Numbered from the stretch's first letter, positions 8,887-17,717 are shown. The stretch: DNA of 64,000 nucleotides from Planctomycetota bacterium (GCA_019456225.1 VRUI01000006.1:35236-99235); one strand, 5' to 3'. The notes: generated by a model from the letters alone, not told the origin. Numbers and translations: made by a program.

Positions 8887-9609
8887 ATGGATATTTTACC
8901 GGCGATAGACCTCATTGGCGGAAAGTGCGTACGCCTCATTCAGGGCGAATACGACAAACAGATCACCTATAAGGACAACCCCGTTCAGCAGGCCCTCGAA
9001 TTCAGGCAGGCAGGCTCCCATTGGCTCCATATCGTCGACCTGGACGGTGCAAAGGCCGGTTCGCCGATAAACATAGAGTCCATAAAAGCCATCGCACACG
9101 CCGGCACCGGCCTCAAGATAGAAGTAGGCGGCGGCATTCGCGACGAAGAGACCATACAGAAATATGTCGACATCGGCATCGACCGCCTGATAATCGGAAC
9201 CAGTGCCGTCAGCCGATTTGACTGGTTCAGCGAGATGGCCGCCAAATTCCCCGGAAAACTCGCTCTCGGCCTAGACGCTCGCGGTGCGGAAATTTCCGTT
9301 GACGGCTGGACAAAGAGCGGCGCACACCAGCTCAGCGATTTTGCCGCCAAAGCCGTAAACTTGCCCATAGCCGGAATAATCTACACCGACATCTCAAAGG
9401 ACGGCATGCTCGCAGGACCAAACCTTGAGCGGACAAAAGGCCTTGTCGACGCTTTCGACATACCGATCATCGCAGCCGGCGGAGTAACCAGCACCGAAGA
9501 CATCGTCAACCTCAAAAAAGCCGGCGTTAGCGGTGCGATAATCGGACGGGCATTATACGAAGGAAAACTGGACCTGAAAGACGCCATCAAAGCGGAACAA
9601 ACGGCCTAA
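8887..9609 (+). CDS. hisA: ProFAR isomerase HisA
   Basis: 240 residues, a full-length (beta-alpha)8 barrel of the histidine pathway. The enzyme isomerises ProFAR to PRFAR by an Amadori rearrangement. Visible landmarks are ILPAIDLIGGKCVRL with catalytic Asp8, VGGGIR, Asp130 in LGLDARG, and IAAGGV and IIGRALYEG phosphate-binding loops near the C terminus. The Asp8/Asp130 pair and the length match HisA rather than HisF. No other his gene is adjacent. The gene runs 12 bases ahead of menF on the same strand and may share a transcript with it. Confidence 0.93.
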   Translation: MDILPAIDLIGGKCVRLIQGEYDKQITYKDNPVQQALEFRQAGSHWLHIVDLDGAKAGSPINIESIKAIAHAGTGLKIEVGGGIRDEETIQKYVDIGIDRLIIGTSAVSRFDWFSEMAAKFPGKLALGLDARGAEISVDGWTKSGAHQLSDFAAKAVNLPIAGIIYTDISKDGMLAGPNLERTKGLVDAFDIPIIAAGGVTSTEDIVNLKKAGVSGAIIGRALYEGKLDLKDAIKAEQTA

Positions 9610-9621
9610 TATATTGTTGCT

Positions 9622-10992
9622 ATGAATGAAAGCACAAAAACCAGCTTAAAAGAAACAGTCGCCCAGAGACTCGTTGAGCGCATCGAAAAATCCCTGCCCG
9701 ATCTCACCGAAGGTCTAAACCGATTCGAGATAGAGTTGGAAGGTATCTCAGCGATTGACTGGCTAAGCCGGCAAAGCTGCCCCCACAAAATATATTTTTC
9801 CGACAGAGACAAATCATTTGTCGTCGCCGCAATCGGCCAGGCAAAAACCGTTACTGAACAAAACTCAAAAAACCTCAAAGACGCTCTCGATGCGATTGAC
9901 AATACTTTAAAGAGTTCAGACCCGGCGATCAAATTCTTCGGAGGAATATGTTTCGATTACGATGACGAGCCGGCTGACGACTGGGAGGCTTTTGGCAGAT
10001 ACAGATTTACAGTGCCGCAATTCGAGATACGTATAGAAGATAAGAAAACAGTTTTTGCCTGTAACGTAGAGCATCCCGGCAAGGGAGATATTGCCGGAAT
10101 GCTTAAAAGTCTCCGGGAATCTATTGCCTCCGTTAATTTTGAAATTGCAAATTCCGAATCTGTCGACAAATACACAATTACAAACCACGCAGACTTACCA
10201 GAAGAAAAACTGTGGAGCGAAAATGTTACCCGCGTGATAGACGACCTCGGCGACAAACATATTCAAAAGGTCGTACTCGCCAGAAAGTCGGTCCTGCAAA
10301 CATCGGTACCGGCAGGTGCCGTCGAAATACTCAGCCGTCTGAAAAAAAACAATGTAATGACGTACGACTTCTGTTTTCAATTTGCCAAGGAAGATGCTTT
10401 CATTGGCTGCAGCCCGGAATGTTTGTTCTCCGCCGGCGGCAGAAAAATTTACAGCGAAGCCATCGCCGGAACGCGACTGAAAGGAACCGGCACCGCTGAG
10501 CAAAAAAAATACCACGCCGAACTCGTCGAGTCTGAAAAAGAACAGCTCGAACATGATTATGTATTCGACGATGTCAGCGAATCCCTTGCCGAAATTTGCG
10601 ACAGCGTAGAAGTCGCCAACCGCCGTCAGGTCGTTTCCCTGTCCTACCTGCAGCACTTTCGCAGCGGCTTCAACGGCCAGTTAAAAGACGGCATTTCCGT
10701 TTGCGATATTATCAGATCGCTTCACCCGACAGCCGCGGTAAACGGGTATCCCTCAGAGGCGGCAATGCGTCAGATACGCAAATACGAGCCATTCTCACGC
10801 GGTTGGTTCGCAGGTCCCGTCGGCTGGATCGGCAAAGATTCGGCGAATTTCGCCGTCGCAATCCGATCGGCACTTATCCGCGGAAAACAAATCTCTTTAT
10901 TTGCCGGAGCAGGTATTGTAAAATCATCACAGCCTACTCTCGAATGGCAGGAAACCGAAAACAAAATAAAACAGTTTCTAGACGTGATTTGA
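9622..10992 (+). CDS. menF: Isochorismate synthase
   Basis: 456 residues. The C-terminal ~260 residues are a chorismate-binding domain with SEAIAGTRLKGTG, the acidic EHDYVFDDV stretch and LHPTAAVNGYP, typical of MenF-type enzymes (LHPTPAVGG in relatives). It converts chorismate to isochorismate, the first committed step of menaquinone synthesis. The N-terminal part is less conserved, as usual. It opens the men gene set and is followed by menD after a short gap that holds a heptamer repeat array. Confidence 0.9.
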   Translation: MNESTKTSLKETVAQRLVERIEKSLPDLTEGLNRFEIELEGISAIDWLSRQSCPHKIYFSDRDKSFVVAAIGQAKTVTEQNSKNLKDALDAIDNTLKSSDPAIKFFGGICFDYDDEPADDWEAFGRYRFTVPQFEIRIEDKKTVFACNVEHPGKGDIAGMLKSLRESIASVNFEIANSESVDKYTITNHADLPEEKLWSENVTRVIDDLGDKHIQKVVLARKSVLQTSVPAGAVEILSRLKKNNVMTYDFCFQFAKEDAFIGCSPECLFSAGGRKIYSEAIAGTRLKGTGTAEQKKYHAELVESEKEQLEHDYVFDDVSESLAEICDSVEVANRRQVVSLSYLQHFRSGFNGQLKDGISVCDIIRSLHPTAAVNGYPSEAAMRQIRKYEPFSRGWFAGPVGWIGKDSANFAVAIRSALIRGKQISLFAGAGIVKSSQPTLEWQETENKIKQFLDVI

Positions 10993-10994
10993 TA

Positions 10995-11026
10995 TAGCGA
11001 TTAGCAATAAGCGATTAGCGATTAGC
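10995..11026 (+). repeat. AGCRATT heptamer array
   Basis: Four and a half 7-base units, AGCGATT / AGCAATA / AGCGATT / AGCGATT / AGC, fill most of the gap between menF and menD. The same family occurs at 17459, 56504 (inverted) and 62863. Confidence 0.75.
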
Positions 11027-11051
11027 TTTTTTAATGAAAGTCTAAAATTAA

Positions 11052-12803
11052 ATGGCAAACGAAAATCTCAACACATTCTGGGCAAACATAATTGTCGAAG
11101 AACTCATCCGCTGCGGCGTTGACTATTTCTGCATCTCCCCCGGTTCCAGATCCACCCCGCTGACCGCCGCCGTCGCCGGCAACAAAAATGCCAAAAGCAT
11201 AATCTGCTATGACGAAAGAAACTCGGCATTCCATGCGGTAGGCTACGCCAGGGCATCCGGAAAACCGGCGGCAATAATCACAACCTCCGGCACCGCCTGC
11301 GCGAATCTGTATCCGGCAATAATAGAGGCCTCAAACGACAATATACCAATGATCGTCCTAACCGCAGACCGCCCGCCGGAACTGATCGACACATCTGCAA
11401 ATCAGACCATCGATCAGCCCAACATGTTCGGTGATTACACACGCTTTAAGTTCGACCTGCCATGCCCCGATGAAAATATTCCGCCTGAAATGGTACTGAC
11501 AACAATCGACCAATCGGTCTTCCGCAGCAAATATTCAAACCCCGGCCCGGTACACATAAACTGCAGATACAGAAAACCACTCGAACCGACAGACGACCAG
11601 CCTCCGGCAGGTTACACAAAGAACATAGAAGCCTGGACCGATTCAACAGACCCATTTACAAAATACGAATATCCCGAAGTCGTAGCAAACTCCGAATGCC
11701 TCGATAGCCTCGCAGACGACATCAACAAAACCGACCGCGGCATGATAATCGTCGGCAAGCTCAATTCCGGCGAGCAGCGAAAAGCCGTCATGGGCGTTAT
11801 CAACATGTTAAACTGGCCGGTTTACGCCGATATTACATCCGGCCTGAGGTTGACCGATTGCACGACAAATGTGATCAGATATTTCGATCAGGAATTACTC
11901 ACCGGCGAGTTTAACAAAAAAGCCGCACCTTCATTAGTGATACACTTCGGCGGCAGAAAAACATCAAAGAGAGTCGACGAATTCCTTGACCAGAACCGTC
12001 CGGACAAATACATCATTATAAACAACACCCCACAACGCCAGGATCCGATCCATGCCGCCGGCGCTTATCTCAAAGGCGATATTACAGATACCTGTGAAAG
12101 CCTCATGGACCGAATTCATCTCAGTGAAGAGGGTGATTACGCAAGATTCTATGCCGACAAGGCATTGCATGCCGATGCGATAATAGCAAGGAATATCGAC
12201 AGGGTGAAATTTATGAGCGAACCGTTTATCGCACGCGATCTTTCAAAAAATATCCCCGAAAACACCTCGCTAGTCCTCTCAAGCTCTATGCCCATACGCG
12301 ATGTCGATCTTTACTCTGTCAGCGGACGAACCGGCATAACCGTTTCGGCCAACCGCGGAGTAAGCGGTATAGACGGCGTCATCTCGACAGCTTCGGGATT
12401 CGCGGCAGCAAAAAAAGAACTTACAACCCTGCTGATCGGCGACATGGCTTTCATACACGACATAAACGCACTCGCCGTTCTAAAAAAGCTCGACGTCCCT
12501 GTCATAGTTGTAGTAATAAACAACCGCGGCGGAGGAATATTCCACTTCCTGCCTATCTCGCAGGTCGAAGACATATTCGAAGATTACTTCGTCGCACCCC
12601 ACGACCACTATTTCCAGGGAGCCTGCGAAACATTTGGTATAGACTACTACAACCCGCAGGATAAAAAAGATTTTACACTCGCATACTTCCTTGCAAAAGA
12701 TAATGCAAAATCGGCAGTAATAGAAGTAAACACAGACAGAAACAAAAACCTCAAACTAAGGCGCAAAATAAAAAAACAAATAATAGAAGCACTAGAAAAA
12801 TAA
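11052..12803 (+). CDS. menD: SEPHCHC synthase MenD
   Basis: 583 residues, a thiamine-diphosphate enzyme of typical MenD length. Landmarks are the N-terminal pyrimidine-binding domain (CISPGSRSTPL, then TTSGTACANLYPA and LTADRPPEL) and the C-terminal diphosphate-binding domain (SANRGVSGIDG, LIGDMAFIHD, VINNRGGGIF). It joins 2-oxoglutarate to isochorismate with loss of CO2. Located between menF and menB in pathway order. It starts with a plain ATG and no strong ribosome site, as the preceding gap is mostly repeat DNA. Confidence 0.94.
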   Translation: MANENLNTFWANIIVEELIRCGVDYFCISPGSRSTPLTAAVAGNKNAKSIICYDERNSAFHAVGYARASGKPAAIITTSGTACANLYPAIIEASNDNIPMIVLTADRPPELIDTSANQTIDQPNMFGDYTRFKFDLPCPDENIPPEMVLTTIDQSVFRSKYSNPGPVHINCRYRKPLEPTDDQPPAGYTKNIEAWTDSTDPFTKYEYPEVVANSECLDSLADDINKTDRGMIIVGKLNSGEQRKAVMGVINMLNWPVYADITSGLRLTDCTTNVIRYFDQELLTGEFNKKAAPSLVIHFGGRKTSKRVDEFLDQNRPDKYIIINNTPQRQDPIHAAGAYLKGDITDTCESLMDRIHLSEEGDYARFYADKALHADAIIARNIDRVKFMSEPFIARDLSKNIPENTSLVLSSSMPIRDVDLYSVSGRTGITVSANRGVSGIDGVISTASGFAAAKKELTTLLIGDMAFIHDINALAVLKKLDVPVIVVVINNRGGGIFHFLPISQVEDIFEDYFVAPHDHYFQGACETFGIDYYNPQDKKDFTLAYFLAKDNAKSAVIEVNTDRNKNLKLRRKIKKQIIEALEK

Positions 12804-12815
12804 TTAAAAAATCTT

Positions 12816-12851
12816 TTCTTCATGTTCTTCATGTTCTTCATGCCCTTCATG
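12816..12851 (+). repeat. TTCTTCATG tandem repeat (4 units)
   Basis: Three exact 9-base TTCTTCATG units and a fourth CCCTTCATG unit one base later, in the gap between menD and menB. Confidence 0.75.
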
Positions 12852-12883
12852 GTAATATACACGCTTAACAGGAGCAAAATAAA

Positions 12884-13693
12884 ATGACAAACTACAACTG
12901 GCAAAAAGCCGGCGAATTCGAAGATATCAAATACGAAAAACTAGAAGGCATCGCAAAAATAACCATCAACCGCCCCGAAGTACGAAACGCCTTTCGTCCG
13001 CAGACGGTCATCGAAATGTCCGACGCCTTCCGCAATGCAGAGCGGGACAAAACCGTCGGCGTTATCGTTCTTACCGGCGAAGGTAAAAAGGCCTTTTGCT
13101 CCGGCGGCGACCAGAAGATTCGCGGCCATGCCGGATACAAAGACTCAGCCGGCGACGAAAGCCTCAACGTCCTCGAGTTCCAGCGGCAGATACGACGCTC
13201 GCCAAAACCGGTCATCGCAATGGTCGCAGGCTACGCCATCGGCGGCGGTCATGTCCTGCATCTGATATGCGACCTGACCATCGCCGCGGACAACGCCGTA
13301 TTCGGCCAGACCGGCCCGATAGTCGGCTCCTTCGACGGCGGATTCGGAGCAAGCTACATGGCCAGGATAGTCGGCCAGAAAAAAGCACGCGAAATATGGT
13401 TCCTGTGCAGAAAATACTCAGCCGACGAAGCACTCGCCATGGGCCTTGTAAACACCGTCGTCCCGCTTGACCGCCTCGAAGCCGAAACCGTAAAATGGTG
13501 TCGCGAGATACTCGAAAAATCCCCCGTCGCGATCCAGTGCCTAAAAGCCGCCCTAAACGCCGACTGCGACGGACAAGCCGGTCTCCAGGAACTCGCCGGA
13601 TGCGCAACAATGCTATTCTACCAGACCAAAGAAGCACAGGAAGGAAGAAACGCATTCATAGAAAAAAGAAAACCGGATTTCTCAGGTTTCTAA
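12884..13693 (+). CDS. menB: 1,4-dihydroxy-2-naphthoyl-CoA synthase MenB
   Basis: 269 residues of the crotonase fold. The oxyanion loops are visible as [14 protein letters not shown] and [11 protein letters not shown], followed by [17 protein letters not shown], a stretch characteristic of MenB. The enzyme closes the second ring of o-succinylbenzoyl-CoA to give DHNA-CoA. An AGGAG ribosome site precedes the ATG. It is followed after one base by menA, so the two are probably translated together. Confidence 0.94.
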   Translation: MTNYNWQKAGEFEDIKYEKLEGIAKITINRPEVRNAFRPQTVIEMSDAFRNAERDKTVGVIVLTGEGKKAFCSGGDQKIRGHAGYKDSAGDESLNVLEFQRQIRRSPKPVIAMVAGYAIGGGHVLHLICDLTIAADNAVFGQTGPIVGSFDGGFGASYMARIVGQKKAREIWFLCRKYSADEALAMGLVNTVVPLDRLEAETVKWCREILEKSPVAIQCLKAALNADCDGQAGLQELAGCATMLFYQTKEAQEGRNAFIEKRKPDFSGF

Positions 13694-13694
13694 A

Positions 13695-14582
13695 ATGACA
13701 ACAAAATCAAAACTAAAAATCTGGTTCGAAACCTGCCGCCCAAAAACACTAACCGCCTCGGTCGCTCCGGTGCTAATAGGCGCGGCAATGGCATTCAATG
13801 ACGGCAGTATTGACCCGCTTGTATTAGCCCTAACATTCGCCGCCGCACTGCTCATACAGATAGGCACCAACCTCGCAAACGACTACTACGATTTCAAAAA
13901 AGGCGCAGACACCGAAACCCGCATCGGCCCAACCCGCGCAACCCAGGCAGGCCTCGTAACCCCGTCCCAAATGAAATTCGCCTTCATCCTGACATTCGCC
14001 CTCGCCGCCGCAGCGGGCCTCTACCTCGTCTATAAAGGCGGCATACCGATCCTCACCATCGGCCTCGTCTCGATAATATGCGGCGTCCTCTACACAGCCG
14101 GCCCAATCCCGCTAGCCTACTACGGCCTCGGCGACATCTTCGTACTCGTCTTTTTCGGCCCCGTCGCAGTCGGCGGAACCTATTACCTCCAGACCCGCAC
14201 GATTAATCCATACGTCCTGATAGCTGGCCTCGCCCCGGGCCTGTTTTCCGTCGCAATACTCACAGTCAACAATTTCAGAGACATCGAAACCGACAAAGCC
14301 GCAAACAAAAAAACACTCGCCGTAAGATTCGGCCCAAAATTCGCCATCGCCGAATACATCACCGCAGTCATCGCAGCATGCCTTATCCCCGCTGCCATTT
14401 TTATTCTTACCTGGTCAAACAAGTGGTCGCTAATGTCCCTCCACGCTTTACTAATCGCGATCCTCCCGATCAAAACCATACTTTCAAAACCAACCCCCGA
14501 AACCCTCAACGCAATGCTCGCAAAAACCGGTTTCCTCCTGATATTCTATAGCGTCCTCTTTTCTGTCGGCTGGGTAATATGA
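13695..14582 (+). CDS. menA: 1,4-dihydroxy-2-naphthoate polyprenyltransferase MenA
   Basis: 295-residue UbiA-superfamily membrane prenyltransferase with eight or nine helices. The first Asp-rich motif is NLANDYYDFKKGADTETR and the second is NNFRDIETDKAANKKTLAVRFG. It attaches the prenyl tail to DHNA in the cytoplasmic membrane. It starts one base after menB and its TGA stop overlaps the menC-menE ATG as ATGA, so the three genes are tightly coupled. Confidence 0.94.
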   Translation: MTTKSKLKIWFETCRPKTLTASVAPVLIGAAMAFNDGSIDPLVLALTFAAALLIQIGTNLANDYYDFKKGADTETRIGPTRATQAGLVTPSQMKFAFILTFALAAAAGLYLVYKGGIPILTIGLVSIICGVLYTAGPIPLAYYGLGDIFVLVFFGPVAVGGTYYLQTRTINPYVLIAGLAPGLFSVAILTVNNFRDIETDKAANKKTLAVRFGPKFAIAEYITAVIAACLIPAAIFILTWSNKWSLMSLHALLIAILPIKTILSKPTPETLNAMLAKTGFLLIFYSVLFSVGWVI

Positions 14583-16972
14583 AAATACAAGCGGCAAAAC
14601 TAAAACGCTATTCGATCCCGCTGGCCCGCGAACTAACCCTGAAAACCGCCCGGATCAAAACCCGCAACGGCGCACTGCTTTTCCTGACAGACGACAGCGG
14701 CAATACCGCCTGCGGAGAACTCGCCCCGCTCGAAACACTCCACAAAGAACCCCTCGACGAAGCAATAAACCAGTTGACAAAATTAAAAGACAAAATCATC
14801 TCCGCAGAGATCAACGACTCGTTCATTAACTTCACAGAAGACATCGCCCAACTTATTGACTCAACACTATTCCCCTCAGTCGCCACCGCGATAGAAATGG
14901 CAATCCTCAACCTCTTCAAACAGCAAGGCAAATTCGACGACCTCAAAAATATCGAAATACCCGTAAACGCACTGCTTTCAGCCGATACGGACAATATATG
15001 CGATTTGGCAGGCAAGCTCATCGACCAGGGTTTTACATCAATAAAAGTAAAAGTAGGTAGATCGAATCTCGACAAAGAAATCGCCGCGATCAATGAACTA
15101 ACGAAAACCGTAAAAGACAAAGCAGCCATCCGTCTCGACGCAAACAGAAAATGGTCACTGGATACCGCACTGAATTTCTGCAGCCAAACAGCATCTCAGA
15201 TTATCGAATACATCGAAGAACCCCTAAGCAATCCAAACGAAATACCTGAATTCACAAGTAGGTCAAAAATCCCGCTAGCCCTCGACGAAACACTCATCGA
15301 AAAAAATCTCGAACAAATAAGCCGGCTTAAAAACATAGCAGCCTATATACTAAAACCATCGCTGCTCGGCGGTTTCAAAAAAACAGCCGACCTGGTAAGA
15401 CACGCAAAGCAAAACAAAATAATCCCGGTAATAAGCGCAGCCTTTCCAACCTCCGTTTCCCTAAAGGCCTACGCCATCTTCGCCGCAAAAATGAACCTCC
15501 AGAATACCCCCCACGGCCTCGACACACTAAAATTCCTCGCAGAAGACATCGTGGAAAACCCGCTGAAAATTAAAAACGGAAAAATAAACCTCGCCGAAAT
15601 AATCAAAACAGAAACCCAAACAGAAGCCCGAAGCGCAAGCGCAGGGATAAAAACCCAAATAAAAACAACATCCCAAAAACTAATAAACGCCGGAATAAAA
15701 CCAAAAGACCGAATCGCCATACTAAGCGAAAATTCCGCAGACTATGCAGCCCTTATCATCGCCCTGTGGAACATAGGCGCAATCGCCGTCCCGCTAAGCA
15801 CCCGCTATACGCCCGCACAATTAAAAGAAGCAATCGAACTTACATCATGCAAAAAATTATTCGGTAGGATGGGCTGTGCCCATGCTGTAAGCATGGAAGT
15901 TTTCAATATTGAAGACTTCACAAACATAAACAAAAACCAAACCGCCAACCTCGCATTCGATGATTTCAACTTTGACCTCAACGCCCACGCCAGCATAATC
16001 TTCACCTCATCATCCGCCGCAAAACCAAAAGCCGTCCTCCACACAATCGCAAACCACTACTACAGCGCACTCGGCTCAAACGAAAACATCCCATTTACGC
16101 AAGGCGACGCATGGCTGATGTCACTGCCGATCTACCACATCAGCGGATTCTCGCTGATCATGCGATCACTGATAAACAGATCGTCGATCATATTCCCCAA
16201 CCCGGCAGAGTCAATAACAGAAGCGATCGATAACTTGGGCGTAACACACATTTCCCTCGTCGCCGCCCAACTGTCAACCCTCCTCGAATCAACCGAATCA
16301 ATTAATCGCCTCCAAAAATTCAAAGCAATACTCATCGGCGGTTCGGCAGTACCTTCCAATCTAATAAAACGATCCCTGCAAAACTCCCTGCCGATCTTTA
16401 CAACCTACGGTTCGACCGAAATGGCCTCGCAAATAACAACTACGGCCCCCGGCGATTTACAAACCAAAATCGGATCCTCGGGCAAACTTTTGTCCTATAG
16501 AAACCTAAAACTCACAGATGACAGTGAGATTCTCGTAAAAGGAAAGGCTCTTTTTAAGGGCTACATAAAAAAAGATTCCATAGAATTACCAACGGATTCC
16601 CAGGGCTATTTCCACACAAACGACATCGGATCGCTGGACGCCCAGGGCAATCTAACGGTAACCGCCCGCAAGGACCAAATGTTCATATCAGGCGGCGAAA
16701 ACATCCATCCCCAGCAGATCGAAAGAGCCATCGAGCGGATATCCAACGTCCAATGCGCGATAGTCATCCCGTCAGACGACAAGAAATTCGGCAAAGTTCC
16801 CGTCGCCTTCATAAAAATGCAAAATGACACCCCCCTCGACACCGCGGAAATCCAGGCTCAGCTGAAAAAAACCCTCGAATCCTTCAAAATCCCAAAATCC
16901 ATCCACCCCTGGCCGAAGCAAATCCCAGAATCCATAAAACCCGACCGCAAAAGTTTCGCAAAATTCCTGTAA
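14579..16972 (+). CDS. menC-menE: Fused o-succinylbenzoate synthase / o-succinylbenzoate-CoA ligase (MenC-MenE)
   Basis: 797 residues joining two consecutive enzymes. Residues 1-~340 are an enolase-superfamily MenC with the KVKVG lysine pair, RLDANRKW, YIEEP, LALDE metal ligands and a late Lys in YILKPSLLGG. Residues ~360-797 are an acyl-adenylating MenE with YGSTEMAS, NDIG, the hinge region TARKDQMFISGGENIHPQQ and a final Lys-rich end. MenE seems to lack its usual first ~25 residues. Its AMP loop reads TSSSAAKPK (476-484) instead of TSGSTG-x-PK. Two dispersed intergenic repeats lie in frame, one at the joint (~347-358) and one inside MenE (~429-437). The fusion could channel o-succinylbenzoate. 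Whether the MenE half is active is uncertain. Confidence 0.9.
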   Translation: MKIQAAKLKRYSIPLARELTLKTARIKTRNGALLFLTDDSGNTACGELAPLETLHKEPLDEAINQLTKLKDKIISAEINDSFINFTEDIAQLIDSTLFPSVATAIEMAILNLFKQQGKFDDLKNIEIPVNALLSADTDNICDLAGKLIDQGFTSIKVKVGRSNLDKEIAAINELTKTVKDKAAIRLDANRKWSLDTALNFCSQTASQIIEYIEEPLSNPNEIPEFTSRSKIPLALDETLIEKNLEQISRLKNIAAYILKPSLLGGFKKTADLVRHAKQNKIIPVISAAFPTSVSLKAYAIFAAKMNLQNTPHGLDTLKFLAEDIVENPLKIKNGKINLAEIIKTETQTEARSASAGIKTQIKTTSQKLINAGIKPKDRIAILSENSADYAALIIALWNIGAIAVPLSTRYTPAQLKEAIELTSCKKLFGRMGCAHAVSMEVFNIEDFTNINKNQTANLAFDDFNFDLNAHASIIFTSSSAAKPKAVLHTIANHYYSALGSNENIPFTQGDAWLMSLPIYHISGFSLIMRSLINRSSIIFPNPAESITEAIDNLGVTHISLVAAQLSTLLESTESINRLQKFKAILIGGSAVPSNLIKRSLQNSLPIFTTYGSTEMASQITTTAPGDLQTKIGSSGKLLSYRNLKLTDDSEILVKGKALFKGYIKKDSIELPTDSQGYFHTNDIGSLDAQGNLTVTARKDQMFISGGENIHPQQIERAIERISNVQCAIVIPSDDKKFGKVPVAFIKMQNDTPLDTAEIQAQLKKTLESFKIPKSIHPWPKQIPESIKPDRKSFAKFL
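15618..15650 (+). repeat. Dispersed repeat at the MenC-MenE joint
   Basis: The 24 bases 15627-15650 (core CCCGAAGCGCAAGCGCAGGG) are identical to intergenic 56645-56668. The match extends left to about 33 bases with one difference. A third copy with one difference lies at 25400-25423. Here it is translated as part of the linker. Confidence 0.85.
15862..15888 (+). repeat. Dispersed palindromic repeat inside the MenE half
   Basis: 27 bases identical to intergenic 55991-56017, with inner palindrome GGGC...GCCC and ATGGGC/GCCCAT. It is translated in frame as GRMGCAHAV. A diverged relative is at 57129-57150. Confidence 0.85.
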
Positions 16973-16994
16973 AGATTGCAGGTTTGCTTCAGTA

Positions 16995-17378
16995 CTAAAG
17001 TTTTGCAAACCGGTCCCGAATAGAATCCGGCATCTCAATAGACTTGCCGCTTTTGCGGTCCACAACGGAGTGAACCGTCTTGGCTTCGGCAACGACTTCG
17101 CCCCGCTGGTTTGTCAGACGATACGCAAGCGTATACGAGCTCCTGCCCGTATCGGCCAGACCCATTTCGACCGTAATCCGGTCCGAAAGTACCATCATCG
17201 CCCGATAATCAGCTTCGGCATGGACGATTGGGACAAGATATTTACCTTCATTCAGTATCGCCGCGATATCAAAAAACGATTCGTAGCACTCATGGATAAT
17301 CAAAAAAACACTCCCATAAAAAGCGATCCCAGCCGAATCAGTCTGATGCAGTCGAAGCGTAGTTTCATATGTATGCAT
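16995..17378 (-). CDS. Hotdog thioesterase, MenI-like
   Basis: 127 residues of the 4HBT acyl-CoA thioesterase family. It has the QTDSAGIAFYGSVF motif with Asp14 and the following helix ECYESFF, as in YbgC and DHNA-CoA hydrolases. Its position, 22 bases from and convergent with menC-menE, suggests it hydrolyses DHNA-CoA to DHNA, the step missing from the main operon. That is inferred from context; general acyl-CoA hydrolysis is the alternative. GAGG precedes the ATG at good spacing. Confidence 0.8.
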   Translation of the reverse strand: MHTYETTLRLHQTDSAGIAFYGSVFLIIHECYESFFDIAAILNEGKYLVPIVHAEADYRAMMVLSDRITVEMGLADTGRSSYTLAYRLTNQRGEVVAEAKTVHSVVDRKSGKSIEMPDSIRDRFAKL

Positions 17379-17458
17379 AAAAATACCTCATAATTAGTAT
17401 TAAAAAACGATTTCCGTTTGGCAAGTTCAATTTTATTTCTTAGATTATAAGTGTCAAC

Positions 17459-17482
17459 AGCGATTAGCAATAAGCAATTAGC
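17459..17482 (+). repeat. AGCRATT heptamer array
   Basis: Three to four 7-base units of the same family as 10995-11026, in the intergenic region after the thioesterase. Confidence 0.65.
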
Positions 17483-17529
17483 ACAGAAAACGAAATTATT
17501 TTCATATTTTTACCATTATACTTGGATAT

Positions 17530-17706
17530 TTAGCATAGCACTAACACTTTCTTTTTATCTGGCTGCGTAAAAGCCATAGCTAAACCCGTTTAACGGACTA
17601 AACAATGCCGAACCTGACAATTTAGAGCTCCCAAAAGGAGCATGCAAAAGTCATAAATGGCACAATGCAGGGCAGGGACTCTTTTAAATGGGTTCCTGCC
17701 TTTTTT
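17530..17706 (+). ncRNA. Candidate small RNA or riboswitch-like leader with its own terminator
   Basis: A non-coding stretch shows GGCT/AGCC (17561-17575), CCG/CGG around TTTAA, GCTCC/GGAGC with loop CAAAA (17627-17641), and ends in a strong intrinsic terminator. A -10-like TATACT lies at 17517. Two short similar segments (GTAAAAGCCATAGCT and GCAAAAGTCATAAAT) occur in it. Over 200 bases then separate the terminator from the rhomboid gene. It may be a free sRNA or an attenuating leader. The family is not recognised. Confidence 0.4.
17671..17706 (+). terminator. Intrinsic terminator
   Basis: An 11-bp stem including two G-U pairs (GGCAGGGACTC with GGGTTCCTGCC), loop TTTTAAAT, then six T residues. 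This is the best-formed terminator in the window. Confidence 0.8.
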
Positions 17707-17717
17707 AGTCCACAAAT

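Noticed and set aside
9622..17378. A complete menaquinone pathway in one operon
   Set aside because: menH and the methyltransferase menG/ubiE are not found in the window. Only menF, D, B, A, C-E and a MenI-like thioesterase are present.
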